Below, piece after piece: positions 45,070 through 56,065 of a stretch of DNA of 64,000 nt. Below the pieces are notes generated by a model. The model worked only from the letters and a program-made list of their open reading frames with translations, was not told the origin of the DNA and made no database searches. Position 1 is the stretch's first letter, and each line of letters begins with the position of its first letter. Source of the DNA: Cadophora sp. MPI-SDFR-AT-0126 (Eukaryota; Ascomycota; Leotiomycetes; Helotiales; Ploettnerulaceae); contig JAGMVK010000005.1 in the NCBI GenBank assembly GCA_020747065.1, positions 2,728,001 through 2,792,000 of the forward strand, in the 5' to 3' direction. The position numbers and the translations under genes are program-made.

Positions 45070-46603
45070 ATCGAAGCCTTTAATTGAGGAGCGGCTTCAC
45101 TCAAAAAATTCTGTCCCCAGCGCTTGTCGAAGAGAACTGCGGGGTAGGAGGTACAAGGAGGGTAAGAAACAGAAGTGATGGAAACACGAACTTAACTTTT
45201 CTGCACAACCTCTGAGGGACTAATTCATGCCTTAGCCGAACTTTCAGAGGTCAGGTACCTTACGGAGTCCCGAAATCGCGAAATCGGGATTTTGTTGTCT
45301 GGATCGTCATCATTGCGTCCTTTTGGAGGATAGTGTTGAAGTTTGATAGCTTGGACGGAACAACTGCCGATCCAGGATGGATACTTCCGTCCTTGGAGGG
45401 CTTATGCTGCAGTAAGCTTTTTACGAAGCTTTTGCGGGGTTCAATAAACTCCCGAGTGCGGAGAGATTGCGATCTGACTTCGAGTGCGATATCATATTGG
45501 GTTTGTGATGTTTTTGGGGATAGCGTGTTGGCACGTCGGGGATGTCACCGCTGTAAGTAACAAGTTGTGGATGACTCAGCAACGATCGGGCCCTTCGCTC
45601 TCTCTGGCCTTTCCTCGTCTTCGTCGGGAATTTGATCATCAACTCCTTTACACGAATTCTTTACATGGTCTAGCGGAGAATGAGACTGATCACGAAAGAG
45701 ATGCTCTAGAGCACGCCGTAGTCTTGGAAAGTCAAAGATCATCTTCAGGACAGACTGCGAGTCTGTGACACATTCTAAACTCAAATATATCAACATGCGG
45801 CAATTCTCAAGGGGCAAATTATATCTTGTAAAATAGGCACTCGATACGCCAAATCCGTCTAATTTTCTATGTACACATCTTCTCGCTTTGCGTTTTTTTT
45901 ACAAAGCTATCATGTGAGATTCTGTACATCAGTTTCCTCATTACAGCTTTTAGTCCTCAAAGTTCACGTTTACTCCTGGCTTTGTGTTGATACTGAGTGT
46001 GCTGTCGAAGCAGATTAGTGTCTGCATTCAAATCTGGGAAGAATAACTCACAATATGTCCGGTCTAGAATAGCTTCCTATGACATCAAAATTCATCTGCG
46101 TATATCGTCGGTCAGAGTCATTTGCTGCTTGTCCTAGTCAGTACGTCACAGAGCAGTCCCTCATTATTCCAATATCCCCTTAACGGGGAAAGGCAGAACC
46201 CGACAATAAGTCCACGGATTTAAGGAGTCACGAAATGAAGCCTCAAACGCTGGAACGATGTTGACCAGTCGTCCGAATCCACTCTCGTCTAGATCTCATC
46301 TCAAGTCCCCTAGCTCGTCTGTTCGTATTAACATTTTTATACTTTTCTCTGGCGACCGTAAAGTTTGAAGAACAACTGAGTTGACTCATTGGGGAAGCGA
46401 GTGTGTATCCAGACCGGTTTTGACCTCGCTTGGATTGTTTATTTCTGGTGCACAGGCCACACAGTTACGAAGAAGGTCAATTACCCATCTACCAACCACG
46501 CAGCAAATGTATCAGTACTTTTGAGACTGGAAAATGTCCATTATTCCTCAGGTTGTTCTTGATATTCAACTTGCTTGAAGCTATATCTTCGTCTGATAGT
46601 CTA
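45070..46603. other. Gene-free region between MFS and FAD oxidase genes
   Basis: 1.5 kb with no gene signal: promoter of the MFS gene at the left and 3' flank of the oxidase gene at the right. A TGCGGGGTA box is at 45138-45146, close to the MFS start. Confidence 0.6.
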
Positions 46604-48188
46604 TTACAGTTTTGAGCCGACTCTTCCTTCCGTGCTTTCTTTCCAGCTTTCCAGGATTCTGTTCGTCTTGCAATCAAGTCGAGTCTCCGTTGTCTTGTAG
46701 ATACGCGGTACACCTGTCTCTTCGAAGTCCTTGTCTTCAACAACCATGGAAGCAATCCCTCGTGCCGAAAGGAATATCTGAGGCATTCCATGGCCAGTGA
46801 AACCAGCGAGGATAAACTGATTGGGCTTTTTCGGAACTGCACCAATATGCGGGAGACCATCTGTAGAGTATCCCATGACTTATTGTTGTTAGCGAAGTGT
46901 TCAAACAGGTGCCAGAGAATATACCGACTTCCAGTCCATATTTTGTCCACGGTAGCCCCACTGTCTGCCCATCCCTTGAAATTTCGTTGCATGTAGCCAT
47001 CGAAGTATTGCTTGGCTGATACAATCAATTCGCTGTCGTCTATGGTATCGTACCAGCTTTCTAGCCTTGGGTAATATGTCCCACGACCTCCTCCGACAAT
47101 GATGCTTCCATCCGTTCTGGGTATGAGGTAGTCTTGTTCCCAGCTACTGCGACGCAGCATGTAAGAGTTGGGAAGATGAGGTGCCGGCTTTTTGGTCGTG
47201 GTGATGCGACAACAGATACCTCGTACAGGAACAATCTTGTCTTTGTACTGCGGTAAGATAGTGGAGGTATACGCATTGCTGGCGTAGATTATGGTTTTGG
47301 CTTTGATCAAGCCGCGGGGAGTAGTAATTATCCAGTAACCTTGTGAGTCTTGGTTCGATGACACTTCTTGGACAGGGGTATGCGTTTGGAGGTTGACACC
47401 TTGCGAAATCGCTTTTCTGAGAAGGTGCATGATAAATTTGTAAGGCCACAGATGGCCAGCAGTATGTGAAAAGCAGCCTCTGGCACCTTTCACTCCAGAG
47501 AGCTTTCTTGTGATTCAGTTTAGAATCAGTATTGGTCGGCTTGTAGACTCACGGCTTCAGCTTTCTCCCCAGAAATATATTGCACTCCTTGAGCTGCGGC
47601 GACCCCGCTATCAACCAGACGATTATAGCCCGCTTTCAATTGATCGCTCGTCGATGAGTCGAACTGTACGTCGAACGTCCTTGTCACAACAAAATCACAT
47701 TCGATGTTCTCTTTTTCTACAACTTCTTTAATTGCATCGACGTGGGTCATCTCAAACGCAGAGGCTTCCGCAACTGCCTCGACACCGAACTCTTCGATGA
47801 GTGAGCCAGGACGATTGAAAGGGTCTGGCTTCAGATGGCCGCCTGGAAAGTCTTAGTTCTACTCCAGCACGTTTGAGGTAGTATTTGTACCATTTCGTCC
47901 GGTTGCCCCTGAGCACGCCTCACGTGCCTCTAGTATCACGATTGTAGGTTTGGTGGCTGAATGTTTTGTTTTCTCGAGCAAGTGATAAACCGTAGATGCC
48001 CCAGTGTAGCCGGCCCCAATCACCACAATATCTACACTTTCTGGAAGGAATTCCGTTGTCCGATGACTATCCAACGAATCCAAGTCGGTCCTCCAGAATG
48101 ACGCGGTACTTTGTTGAACTGGAAAAATGGGAGGTTGACCGACCATGTTGCGCGGAGGTTGAAGGAGATCGTCAGAGCTGTTGGGCAT
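46604..48188 (-). CDS. FAD-dependent amine/amino-acid oxidase (DAO fold)
   Basis: Four exons (47891-48188, 47553-47842, 46929-47502, 46604-46878) give 479 codons, 478 aa. The FAD-binding Rossmann fold is VDIVVIGAGYTGASTVYHLLE (pattern GxGxxG at about residues 52-62) with the acidic end of strand 2 in VILEAREACSGATGRNGG, a block typical of sarcosine/D-amino-acid oxidase relatives. IKAKTIIYASNAYT, PVRGICC, DYLIPRTDGSIIVGGG and WTGIMGYSTDGLPHIG are further family blocks; the last two form the FAD and substrate-binding region. It likely oxidises a secondary amine or amino acid with release of H2O2. No clear peroxisomal SKL tail: it ends GSKL, which is close to that signal and may serve it. Its promoter has four GATA-factor sites (48504-48690). 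Confidence 0.93.
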
Positions 48189-48982
48189 GATCTTTTGGGG
48201 GAATTTTGTCAGCTGATAAAATCGAGAGCAATGAAGACCAATAAATTTATGAACTGTTCAATGCTGTTAAAATTAGCCAAGTATCGTAAAAGCGCAGTTG
48301 CATTTTCCGCAGTCGAAGAATTTGGACGCTGTGTAGGGGCAGCATGAGCGGGGAAATTATGATGGAAGCACGGATAGCCGTCCCAGGAATCGACATTTGT
48401 CAATAAATGCGATATTGACACCTTCCGACAAAGACATCTAGCTGTTCCACGGCAAGTATTTCAGCATTAGTGGGATGGCGACCGGCTGATACGAGTCAAG
48501 TGGTGATAAGCATCAGATGTGGACCCGGTTGCTGTCCCGGTGCTGGACCGGACCGGTGATACCAGGACCTATCAGCTCCCCCAAGGTCAATCAATGACGA
48601 ACCTTGATTATCATCATTGATATCAGTGTCTTCGAGATAATTAGTAGAGCATAGCTGCATGTCTAAGGCGGGTAATGATAGTGTTTATCTTATGATTTGG
48701 AGCTGATATGTTGTTTCGGGCAAGTCACGATCTATGGATTTACGTGCTTTTGAAATCACAAGTGCAAGCCATCAGTTCTGCCGTGGGCTTGGTATTACAC
48801 TCCTGATTTTTCATGGCTTTAAACTACGATCTCCTTTCCTTGCATTCTGATAGTCGAGTAGCAAGGTGCCGTTTGCTGAAATACTTCATGTAAATTGCTC
48901 TTTGAGTTTTGGACACATAACTCAAAATATTGGCAGTGCCAATGAAATCCCAAAGATTCATGATTTTTGGATGAAATACAAA
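48189..48982. promoter_or_regulatory. Oxidase promoter with a GATA-site cluster
   Basis: About 800 bp upstream of the oxidase start and downstream of the hydrolase. Four HGATAA sites occur within 190 bp: TGATAA at 48504-48509, TTATCA (minus TGATAA) at 48608-48613, AGATAA at 48635-48640, and TTATCT (minus AGATAA) at 48685-48690. This is the recognition sequence of AreA/NIT2-type nitrogen regulators. No gene is seen here. Confidence 0.6.
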
Positions 48983-49909
48983 TTACATGGCTGCTGTGAT
49001 AACTTTCTCGGCCATTTCAGGAAGCGTATCCGCAACCACCTCCATATCCCCGAACAGCTCTAGCAGTGGCTCTTTTTCCCAAACAGTGCAATATGCTCCT
49101 TTGAATCTGTAGAATTGTTAGCAATGTGGTAGAATCTGGAGAAGGATAATGGAAGTTACCCGGTCATCCTGGCAGCGCTGACGTCCCTAGAAGAGAAAAA
49201 GTCGAAATTAGTTTCAGGATTCGTTTAATTTCAGATTTAGGGGTCGTGTTCACTCTAGAATCAAAAAAAGCTCGAGCTCTCAATTTCCAGTAGAGCATAG
49301 AAAGAGGACCTCGCCAACGATATGAACTTACCACATATGAGCAGCAGCAAACCAAGGCGAATCATCACCGTCATCTCGAAGTTTCTTCACCAAGGGCATG
49401 TAAGCCTCAGTTGAAGGTTTTCCGACACCGAGAGTATCGCATGTGAGAAAATTGGCCTCGGGCATATCGACACCAGCGCGACTGAAATAACCTCCAACTC
49501 GCCTCAAATCCCCAGCTGTGAACGCCCACACGGTAAACCCAGCATCCCGTAGTTTCGAAACGCACTCTTTTGCTCCTGGTCTCATTTCCAGCCTCAGATA
49601 CTCCTCCATAATATATGCTAAATCCTCTTGGCTTGCGAAGGCTCTCGGTTCAGAAATTCCAGCCATCCACAACATTCGAAAGAAGAGTGCTTCAAAAACT
49701 GTCCCAAACTTCTTGTATCGAGACGAAATGCTCAGATAAGTGTATTCTCGCTCAGCTGCCTCGAGCCAGGTGTATCCGAGAAGTCTAGGTTTGATGCCTT
49801 CTGCTCGCAGCCGATCACCAAGTCTCGTTTCGATCGCATCGAACATAGCATCATACGAGACCAGCGTGCCAACGACATCGAAAACAATATTTTTCTTTGT
49901 TGAAGCCAT
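48983..49909 (-). CDS. HAD hydrolase, type II haloacid-dehalogenase-like
   Basis: Three exons (49332-49909, 49160-49186, 48983-49106) give 242 aa; the middle exon is just 27 nt. The start is ATG at 49909 (upstream codons in frame lack ATG). Motif I is FDVVGTLVSYD, with the nucleophile Asp in DVVGT; motif II is AFTAGD, motif III lysine is in GVGKPSTEAY, and motif IV is WDVSAARMTGFKGAY, complete only after splicing. This is the order of L-2-haloacid dehalogenase-like (type II) HAD proteins, where Asp attacks carbon bonded to halogen; many fungal members have no proven substrate and may be phosphatases. It is divergent from the amino-acid permease with a 708-bp shared promoter containing four GATA sites, so joint regulation is likely. 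Size matches the family (about 240). Confidence 0.93.
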
Positions 49910-50617
49910 TTGAATTAAAAAGAAAATTGACAACGTGTTCGAGAAATAGTCAAATGGGATAGAGCAATTTGTTCACTTCAAATTTTGGGTCAGTTCTGAA
50001 TAGGAAATTCTTTACTCTGCCGATTTTAGGATATGCATGCGGCTTGGCTCAAAAGTGGGAGCTCCATGTTCACTGTTCGGTGTAAATATCTCCCACTTAT
50101 GCTTTGCCCGAGATGATCCCTTTCAACCGATATCCGTGCGAAGCAGTACCTTGAACCTTGTAAAATAAACGATACGTGTATGGATCGGCCAGTCTCTTAC
50201 ACATACTCCGAAACTAAGACTATCGAGCTACGCTGTCGTGGTGAAGAATAACCGGGCCGGTGACAAGGCTTATCGATTTCAGGTGACAGGAGATAATGGG
50301 AGACTAAAATCCAAACATATGTGAAGACCATGCTCGTATGATGTACTCGAACCTTATCTTTCACTTGCAGTGGGTACTCTTCGCAGTCATGTTCAAGCAG
50401 CTGACCCTTGTTCGTTCCTTCCACCGAGCTTGGGTGTATTTTGAGGATTTCCTTATCTTGCTTTAATCCATGGAAGTGCGGTGAGGGGTCAATAACCTGG
50501 TACTATAACACTTCCCGATTGAAGCACTTTCAAATCATCTTCTTTTACATATAGTATCGCCTCCGAGCGCTCTTACCGAGAAAACTCATCACGGAGCAGC
50601 ACTACAGAGTTCCCATC
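49910..50617. promoter_or_regulatory. Divergent promoter, hydrolase and amino-acid permease, with GATA sites
   Basis: 708 bp between two start codons. GATA-factor sites: TTATCG at 50270-50275 (minus CGATAA), AGATAA at 50291-50296, TTATCT at 50354-50359 and 50453-50458 (minus AGATAA). This is a second cluster besides that at the oxidase promoter. No gene is seen. Confidence 0.6.
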
Positions 50618-52577
50618 ATGGCCACGCATGACAGCAAAGGCGTCATCGACGTGGAAAACAGTATTTCTGGCAGTGAGCGGGAAGGATTTTCGTCTCCAAT
50701 CACTGCAGATGTTGACACTGCCGGCTATGATCGATCTCTTACGAAGCGTCAGATTATGATGATGACATTTGGAGCGGGTATTGGGACTGGACTGTGGGTT
50801 GGCACAGGCACTGCTTTGAAATATGGTATTGTCCCAACTGATTGCCAGATTTATAAAGTCTTTCTAACTTGAATATAGCCGGGCCTGGTGGCATCGCCGT
50901 TGCATACACAATTGTTGCGTAAGATCTTTCCCACCGGAAGCGGCCACAAGGCTAATCGTAGTTGTATGCAGCTCCATTGTGTATCTCCAATATGTCTCCA
51001 TTGGTGAGATGACAGCGTATCGTCCTGTTCACGGTGGATTTATTCGACAGTTCTCCGAGTATATCGATCCGGCTATGGGCTTTGCGGGAGGCATAAATTT
51101 CTGGTTCGAAGTAGGTTTCCTGGTTCAGATATGATAACTATCTGACAATAGCAGTGGGTCATGATTATTCCAGCAGAAATCACCGCTGCAATCTCGGTGC
51201 TAAAATTCTGGCCAGCAACAGAGATCGTCCCGATAGCAGCGTACATTACGATATTCCTTGTGGTTATGGCCCTCGCAAACATCTTTCCGGTGAAATTCTA
51301 TGGCCATGTCGAATACTGGATGTCACTCATAAAGTGCTCTGCAATTATTCTCATGATCTTCTTCTTGTTCATCATGACTTCGGGGGGCATACCTGCAACA
51401 CATGGACCGATCGAGTTCCGATACTGGAAGAATCCAGGAGCTTTCCCCAACGGTATGAAAGGCCTCGCTAAAGCATTCGTCCAAGCTGGGTTCAGTTTCG
51501 GAGGTGGTAAGTGAAAACTTGCATCTCAAAATGTAGTGAGTAAATTCTAATAGGCACCAGGTGAACATATTGCAATCATTGCCGGAGAAGCCATAAGTCC
51601 TCGCGGAACCATCAAGAAGACGATCTACCCAATTTTCTGGAGGATGTTTACTTTCTTCGTAGTCAACATTTGGTTAGTGGGAATGTGCGTCCCATACAAC
51701 GATCACGACCTCGTGAATGGCGCTGGTACACTCGGAAGTCCCTTCGTCATTGCAATCGAGAGGGCTGGTGTCATGTGGCTGGCTCACATCATCAATGGCT
51801 TCATCTTCTTGACAGTCATCAGTTGTGGCATTACGAGCGTCTACGTCGCAAGTCGTAGTCTGACTGCATTGTCCGACACGAAGCTCATTCATCCTTACTT
51901 TGGCAAGAAAGATAAGAGGGGTCGTCCATATGTCTCTTTAATCATTTCCACGGCCCTCGGAGGTGGTCTGTGTTACCTCAACTGCAATAAAAAGGCCGCC
52001 ATCGTCTACAATTGGTTCTCATCTCTGGTAATTGCCTACTTCTACTGGTTTCATGCTCATTTCACTAACATGAGAAGGTCTCCATCGCTGGTTTTATAAA
52101 TTGGGGTTGCATATTTGTGTCGCATATAGGCTTCCGGCGAGCCCTGAAGGCTCAGGGAATAAACCACCACTCTTTGCCATTTATAGCGCACTTCGCTCCA
52201 TATCTCCAATACGGAGGTCTGGTGGTTTTGGCCTTCATTCTAGGCTGTTTGTTCTATCTTTCCATCTTTCCATTCGGTGGACATGGCTCAGCGGAAACAT
52301 TCTTCTCAACATACCTCGCTGCACCTTTGTTCGTATTCGACTACATTGTTTACAAAGTAAGTTCAGTAACTCCATGGCCATGCAAGTGGGAGCTGACAGA
52401 ATTTTGCAGTTTTATTACAAAACAAAGGCGGCGATTCCTGCGAAAGTGGATTTCAGTGATGCTCGAGCTTTCGATGAGGAGGATCGCCTCAAGGCTGAAC
52501 AGGATGCACACAATGGGGAAATGAGACAACGAAAGACACCAATAGTGCAGACGCTCAAAAATCTGGTTTTAGGCTGA
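50618..52577 (+). CDS. Amino-acid permease (fungal AAT/YAT family)
   Basis: Seven exons (50618-50825, 50879-50918, 50972-51110, 51155-51506, 51561-52027, 52078-52356, 52410-52577) give 551 codons, 550 aa, all in phase. After an N-tail of about 42 residues, TM1 carries GAGIGTGLWVGTGTAL, the conserved permease motif that contacts the amino group of the substrate. AGPGGIAVAYTIVA, GEMTAYRPVHGGFIRQFSEYIDPAMGF, FGGGEHIAIIAGEA and ASRSLTALS follow, all family blocks. About 12 membrane segments. Families of this type import amino acids by proton symport at the plasma membrane. It shares a promoter with the hydrolase and is convergent with the Zn2Cys6 gene to its right. Specificity unknown; the TM1 motif supports a true amino-acid permease. 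Confidence 0.95.
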
Positions 52578-52783
52578 ATCGTACTTCTCAGCAGCTAAAC
52601 TTGTCTTGATTGTACTGTTAGCGTCAAAGAGCGATATCTTGTTATCGTAAAGTTTAAGATCTCTTTATTTCCTGTGCTGCCAAGGAGCTTCAACTGCGCT
52701 TTTAAAGATGTGGAATACAAGATGTCAATACTGTCCGTTATCCGTTTCACCATATCCGTGCATTCCTGTCCCAATGCTTCGCT
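52578..52783. other. Convergent intergenic region
   Basis: 206 bp between the 3' ends of the permease and the regulator. No gene; nothing distinctive. Confidence 0.6.
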
Positions 52784-55340
52784 TCATGGATCCTCCAGCA
52801 TGCTGTCAAGTTCAGGCAATATGAACGAATTATCGATAGCCCCAAACTCGAAGCCTATGAGATCACTATCTACTGTTGGCCTAGCGGTACTAGCAGTCTC
52901 AGGATATGCCGAACTATGGGCCCACGATAAACTCTCCGCTTCGCTCGAACGTTGTGCTGCCGGCTGTGATTGCATGGTATCGCTTCCAAATTGGTCTAAT
53001 TTCCTCAAAGCTGCCCAGCTCTTGAACTTCTCAAAGCCATTGTCCTTTTTCTTCGCACTCCCATTCGGGAAGTCACCATTGACATCTAGTATTCTGATGG
53101 CTGTCTCAAGTGCCTCGATAACCGACACCTCGCTCTTGACTGAGTCGATGTTTGTCGCCATGCATCTAATCAACCTCATTCCCAATGCCAGTGGGCTCTT
53201 CAGGGCCTCTTTTCGCCCGTTCAAACTCTGCGCCAAGATAGCCAGCAGAGCTGCTCTGCAGGAGCTGAATTCCGTATAGCTCGCACCTGCTAATCCGCAA
53301 TTTTGGTTGAGAAGACTGCAAAGCTCGATAACATGCAATGCAGCTGACTCTGCATCGGCAATCAGCGTCGCCCGAGTGTTCTTTCGCTTACGTTTGAGCA
53401 ATGAAGTTGAGTCGGTGGGCGTTGAATCATTACCACCCCGAGGAGAAGGCGATCTAGTATCGGCAAAGAAAATGAATGGTCGGCCCATGTAAATCTCATT
53501 CAAATGAAAGCAGAGCTTGAGATGAATGTTTTGCCGGAAGAGTGGCAGTTCCGGATCAAGATCTCGGCAGTATATCTCACTAGGAAGAAGTGACCACCAA
53601 GTCTGAGCTTCTGAACGAATCTTGAATAGTTGATCGAAATAATTCGATCGGAGATGAGAGGGGCATTTCCTGAGAAGGGATCTATGGGGAAGATCAGCGT
53701 CAAATTTCACCTTCATTGATATGATCTTGAAAACCTACATCGCGTTTGATATGTCACTAAGGTATTTGGTAATTTGAATCAAGGCCGAGTTGTTCTGAAA
53801 TCTCGACGGCTCGCCTGGAATTTGAAGCTCTGGTATGTTTACTGGTAGGTCGGCGTCGACGTCGTTAGAAGTGACCGAAGGTGGTCTTCCATGTAGAATG
53901 CATATTCGTCTTAGTTTTTGTCAGTCACGAGTATAAAATGCTGGAAGTGAGGTAATACTTCTCAAGTGTATATGCTGTCCACCACAGCCGATTCCGAGTC
54001 TCAACTGTATGAGCATCGAAATCCTTTCCCAAATACTTTCGATGCATGCCGTTTTGAATAGCTATTTTTATGGCAAGTCCTAAGTATGTGTATGCGATGC
54101 CCTGGGTGTCGATTGGGAGAGCATAATGCGCCAGTAAAAGACAAGCCTGCACGCTCTCAAAAGAAGCAATGGCGATCACATCTGGGATAAGTTTACAGGC
54201 TAGGCGATACAATTCTACTCCGACATCATCCTCAGGAGGTTGCTCTGCTGTTTCATTTTCATTGACTTGAGTCAGTGGCCCAGAGGCCATATGAGCGAAT
54301 TGCGCTCCGATAGCCAATACCATCAATACGGAGCAAACCCATCCTGCGTCACTTTCAGCAACGATAGAAGGCGTGTCCAGCAAGACTGCGAGCTTTTCGC
54401 GGAGGAATTTTTGGTCAATGAAGGACGTATTTGTCTGGGCGTACTGGAAGTAAATCACGACGAGAAAATCGACCACATGGGGAGGGGGGAGCGACTGCAG
54501 GAGAGCAAAAACATTTGAAGCTGGGGATTGAAGCTGCTTAGCTCTCCAATTTTCGGTGATTGTTCTTTTCTGCTGTGTGGCGCAAGTACCCTTCAATCGT
54601 TAGTTTGGAAGTGCTGCTTTCTGGATAGAGCAAACTCACCTCCAAATATTCATCCACCTTTTTGCGAATCTTTTGTGAGAAGTTCCAATGGGAAAATTCC
54701 CCAGAGTAATCTAAATACTTGTAAGTTGAGAAGGGGACACAGTCCAGGAAAATTCTTCTTACGAGCAGTATTACGTGATAAGGTTTTTACAACAAACTTG
54801 TCGTCCTTTAAAGTGAGATCCTCTACATCTGAGTCCATGTGGATGGGCCCTTCGTTCCCCGTGGTTGACGTTGCTTCGATCTTCTCCGCTATTCCTCTTA
54901 GACTCGATAAATTCAACGATACATCTCCGAGAAAATGGGTAGCAATCTTCTCAAGGTACTTGATACGCTCATCATTTTCGATGTTACCAGAGGTGGAGGT
55001 CCGCCTGATTTGCACAAAGGATCACAGTCAGTAAAGTGGGGTATGCTGGACTCGAATTGTTGTCTTACTGTTGCGATGATTTGGGCAGCTGTATGAACTC
55101 ACAGCTGCGATTGCTTCTGCTGCATTTTATACAAGGGACACCACCTTCGCACTTCTCTTTCAACCTCCTACATCTATCACATGCCTTGGTTGCTCGAGCT
55201 CGATTCTCTTCTGCTATGCGAGGTCGCTTTCTGGCATTATATGAAGAGGAAGAACTTTGCCGGCTTGCAGGCTCCATTGGTATATTGTTGAGATGGATTG
55301 AAGGTTTATTCTCTGTCGTTAAGGAGTAGTCTTCTACCAT
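52784..55340 (-). CDS. Zn2Cys6 transcription factor next to permease/oxidase genes
   Basis: Six exons (55069-55340, 54763-55004, 54640-54710, 53959-54590, 53739-53909, 52784-53681) give 762 codons, 761 aa, every junction in phase. The start is ATG at 55340; earlier codons in frame lack ATG. Zinc cluster CDRC-RRLKEK-C-EGGVP-C-IKC-SRSNRS-C lies at residues 39-66. Downstream is a family block that needs splicing to be read (NTAHYSGEFSHWNF). Then the middle fungal-specific region follows (about 240-480), with VQACLLLAHYALP and RNRLWWTAYTLEKRICILHGRPPS. The C-terminal 300 residues are of ordinary TF type. TGATAG and AGATAA overlap right before the ATG (55347-55356), and AAGTGGGGTA is at 55402-55411. 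Its position beside the permease, hydrolase and oxidase makes it a candidate regulator of that block; target is inferred. Confidence 0.93.
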
Positions 55341-56065
55341 CTGGACTGATAGATAAGATGGGGTTGGAGAAGTGGGGTGCACATGTTATCCACAATTCAG
55401 AAAGTGGGGTATAGGTTGGTTGCTCAAAGCAGGTCCTGCTGAAGCATGTCGTGGACTATCCATACCCCATAGCATATCTCATGGCAGATGGAAATTGCTA
55501 AAATATCAAGATATCTCAATCATTCATTTCACTTAGGAGACGATGGGCTTGTCCCTATCGGGCACATCGCGTACTCACGGGAGTTCAACGGTGGCTTTGC
55601 AACGGGCGACTGCTTTTGCCGATTAAAATGCTGATGCAGAACTCGAGTATTGAAGATCAATCGTAATCCTTCGCTGATTTCATAACACTAAATTGATCCG
55701 TCGTTCTGTGTAGCATCTCTGCCTGTCGTTGATACATATCGATCCCAGACTTTGTTTTGATTCTTCCCCTGAGAGCTCGGCAAGAACGAGCCACTCAGGG
55801 AGCTGCCCGCGATTTGCGGCCGCTTTCACCCTGTCATGTGTTTGTCTTGTTTGCTCAGCTGAACTTTTGGCCTCTGCCTTGCTTTGGCTTCACGGAACTT
55901 TCAACCTTTTCTCCCCGCATTGCTTTGGAGTGACAACTGGTTACATTCTAATTTGCGACGGTGATACACGACTTGAATGGAATAGTTCGTACCGCCCTGC
56001 TGCGAGATCTAATGCGAGATTCCTCCCCCAACATCCGCCAGCTTCAACCATCAACAAAAATCGCC
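55341..56065. promoter_or_regulatory. Divergent promoter, regulator and Yvc1-like channel
   Basis: 725 bp between the two starts. Motif AAGTGGGGTA occurs at 55402-55411, with the related AAGTGGGGTG at about 55370-55379. No gene seen; plus-strand open frames here lack family signal. Confidence 0.5.
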
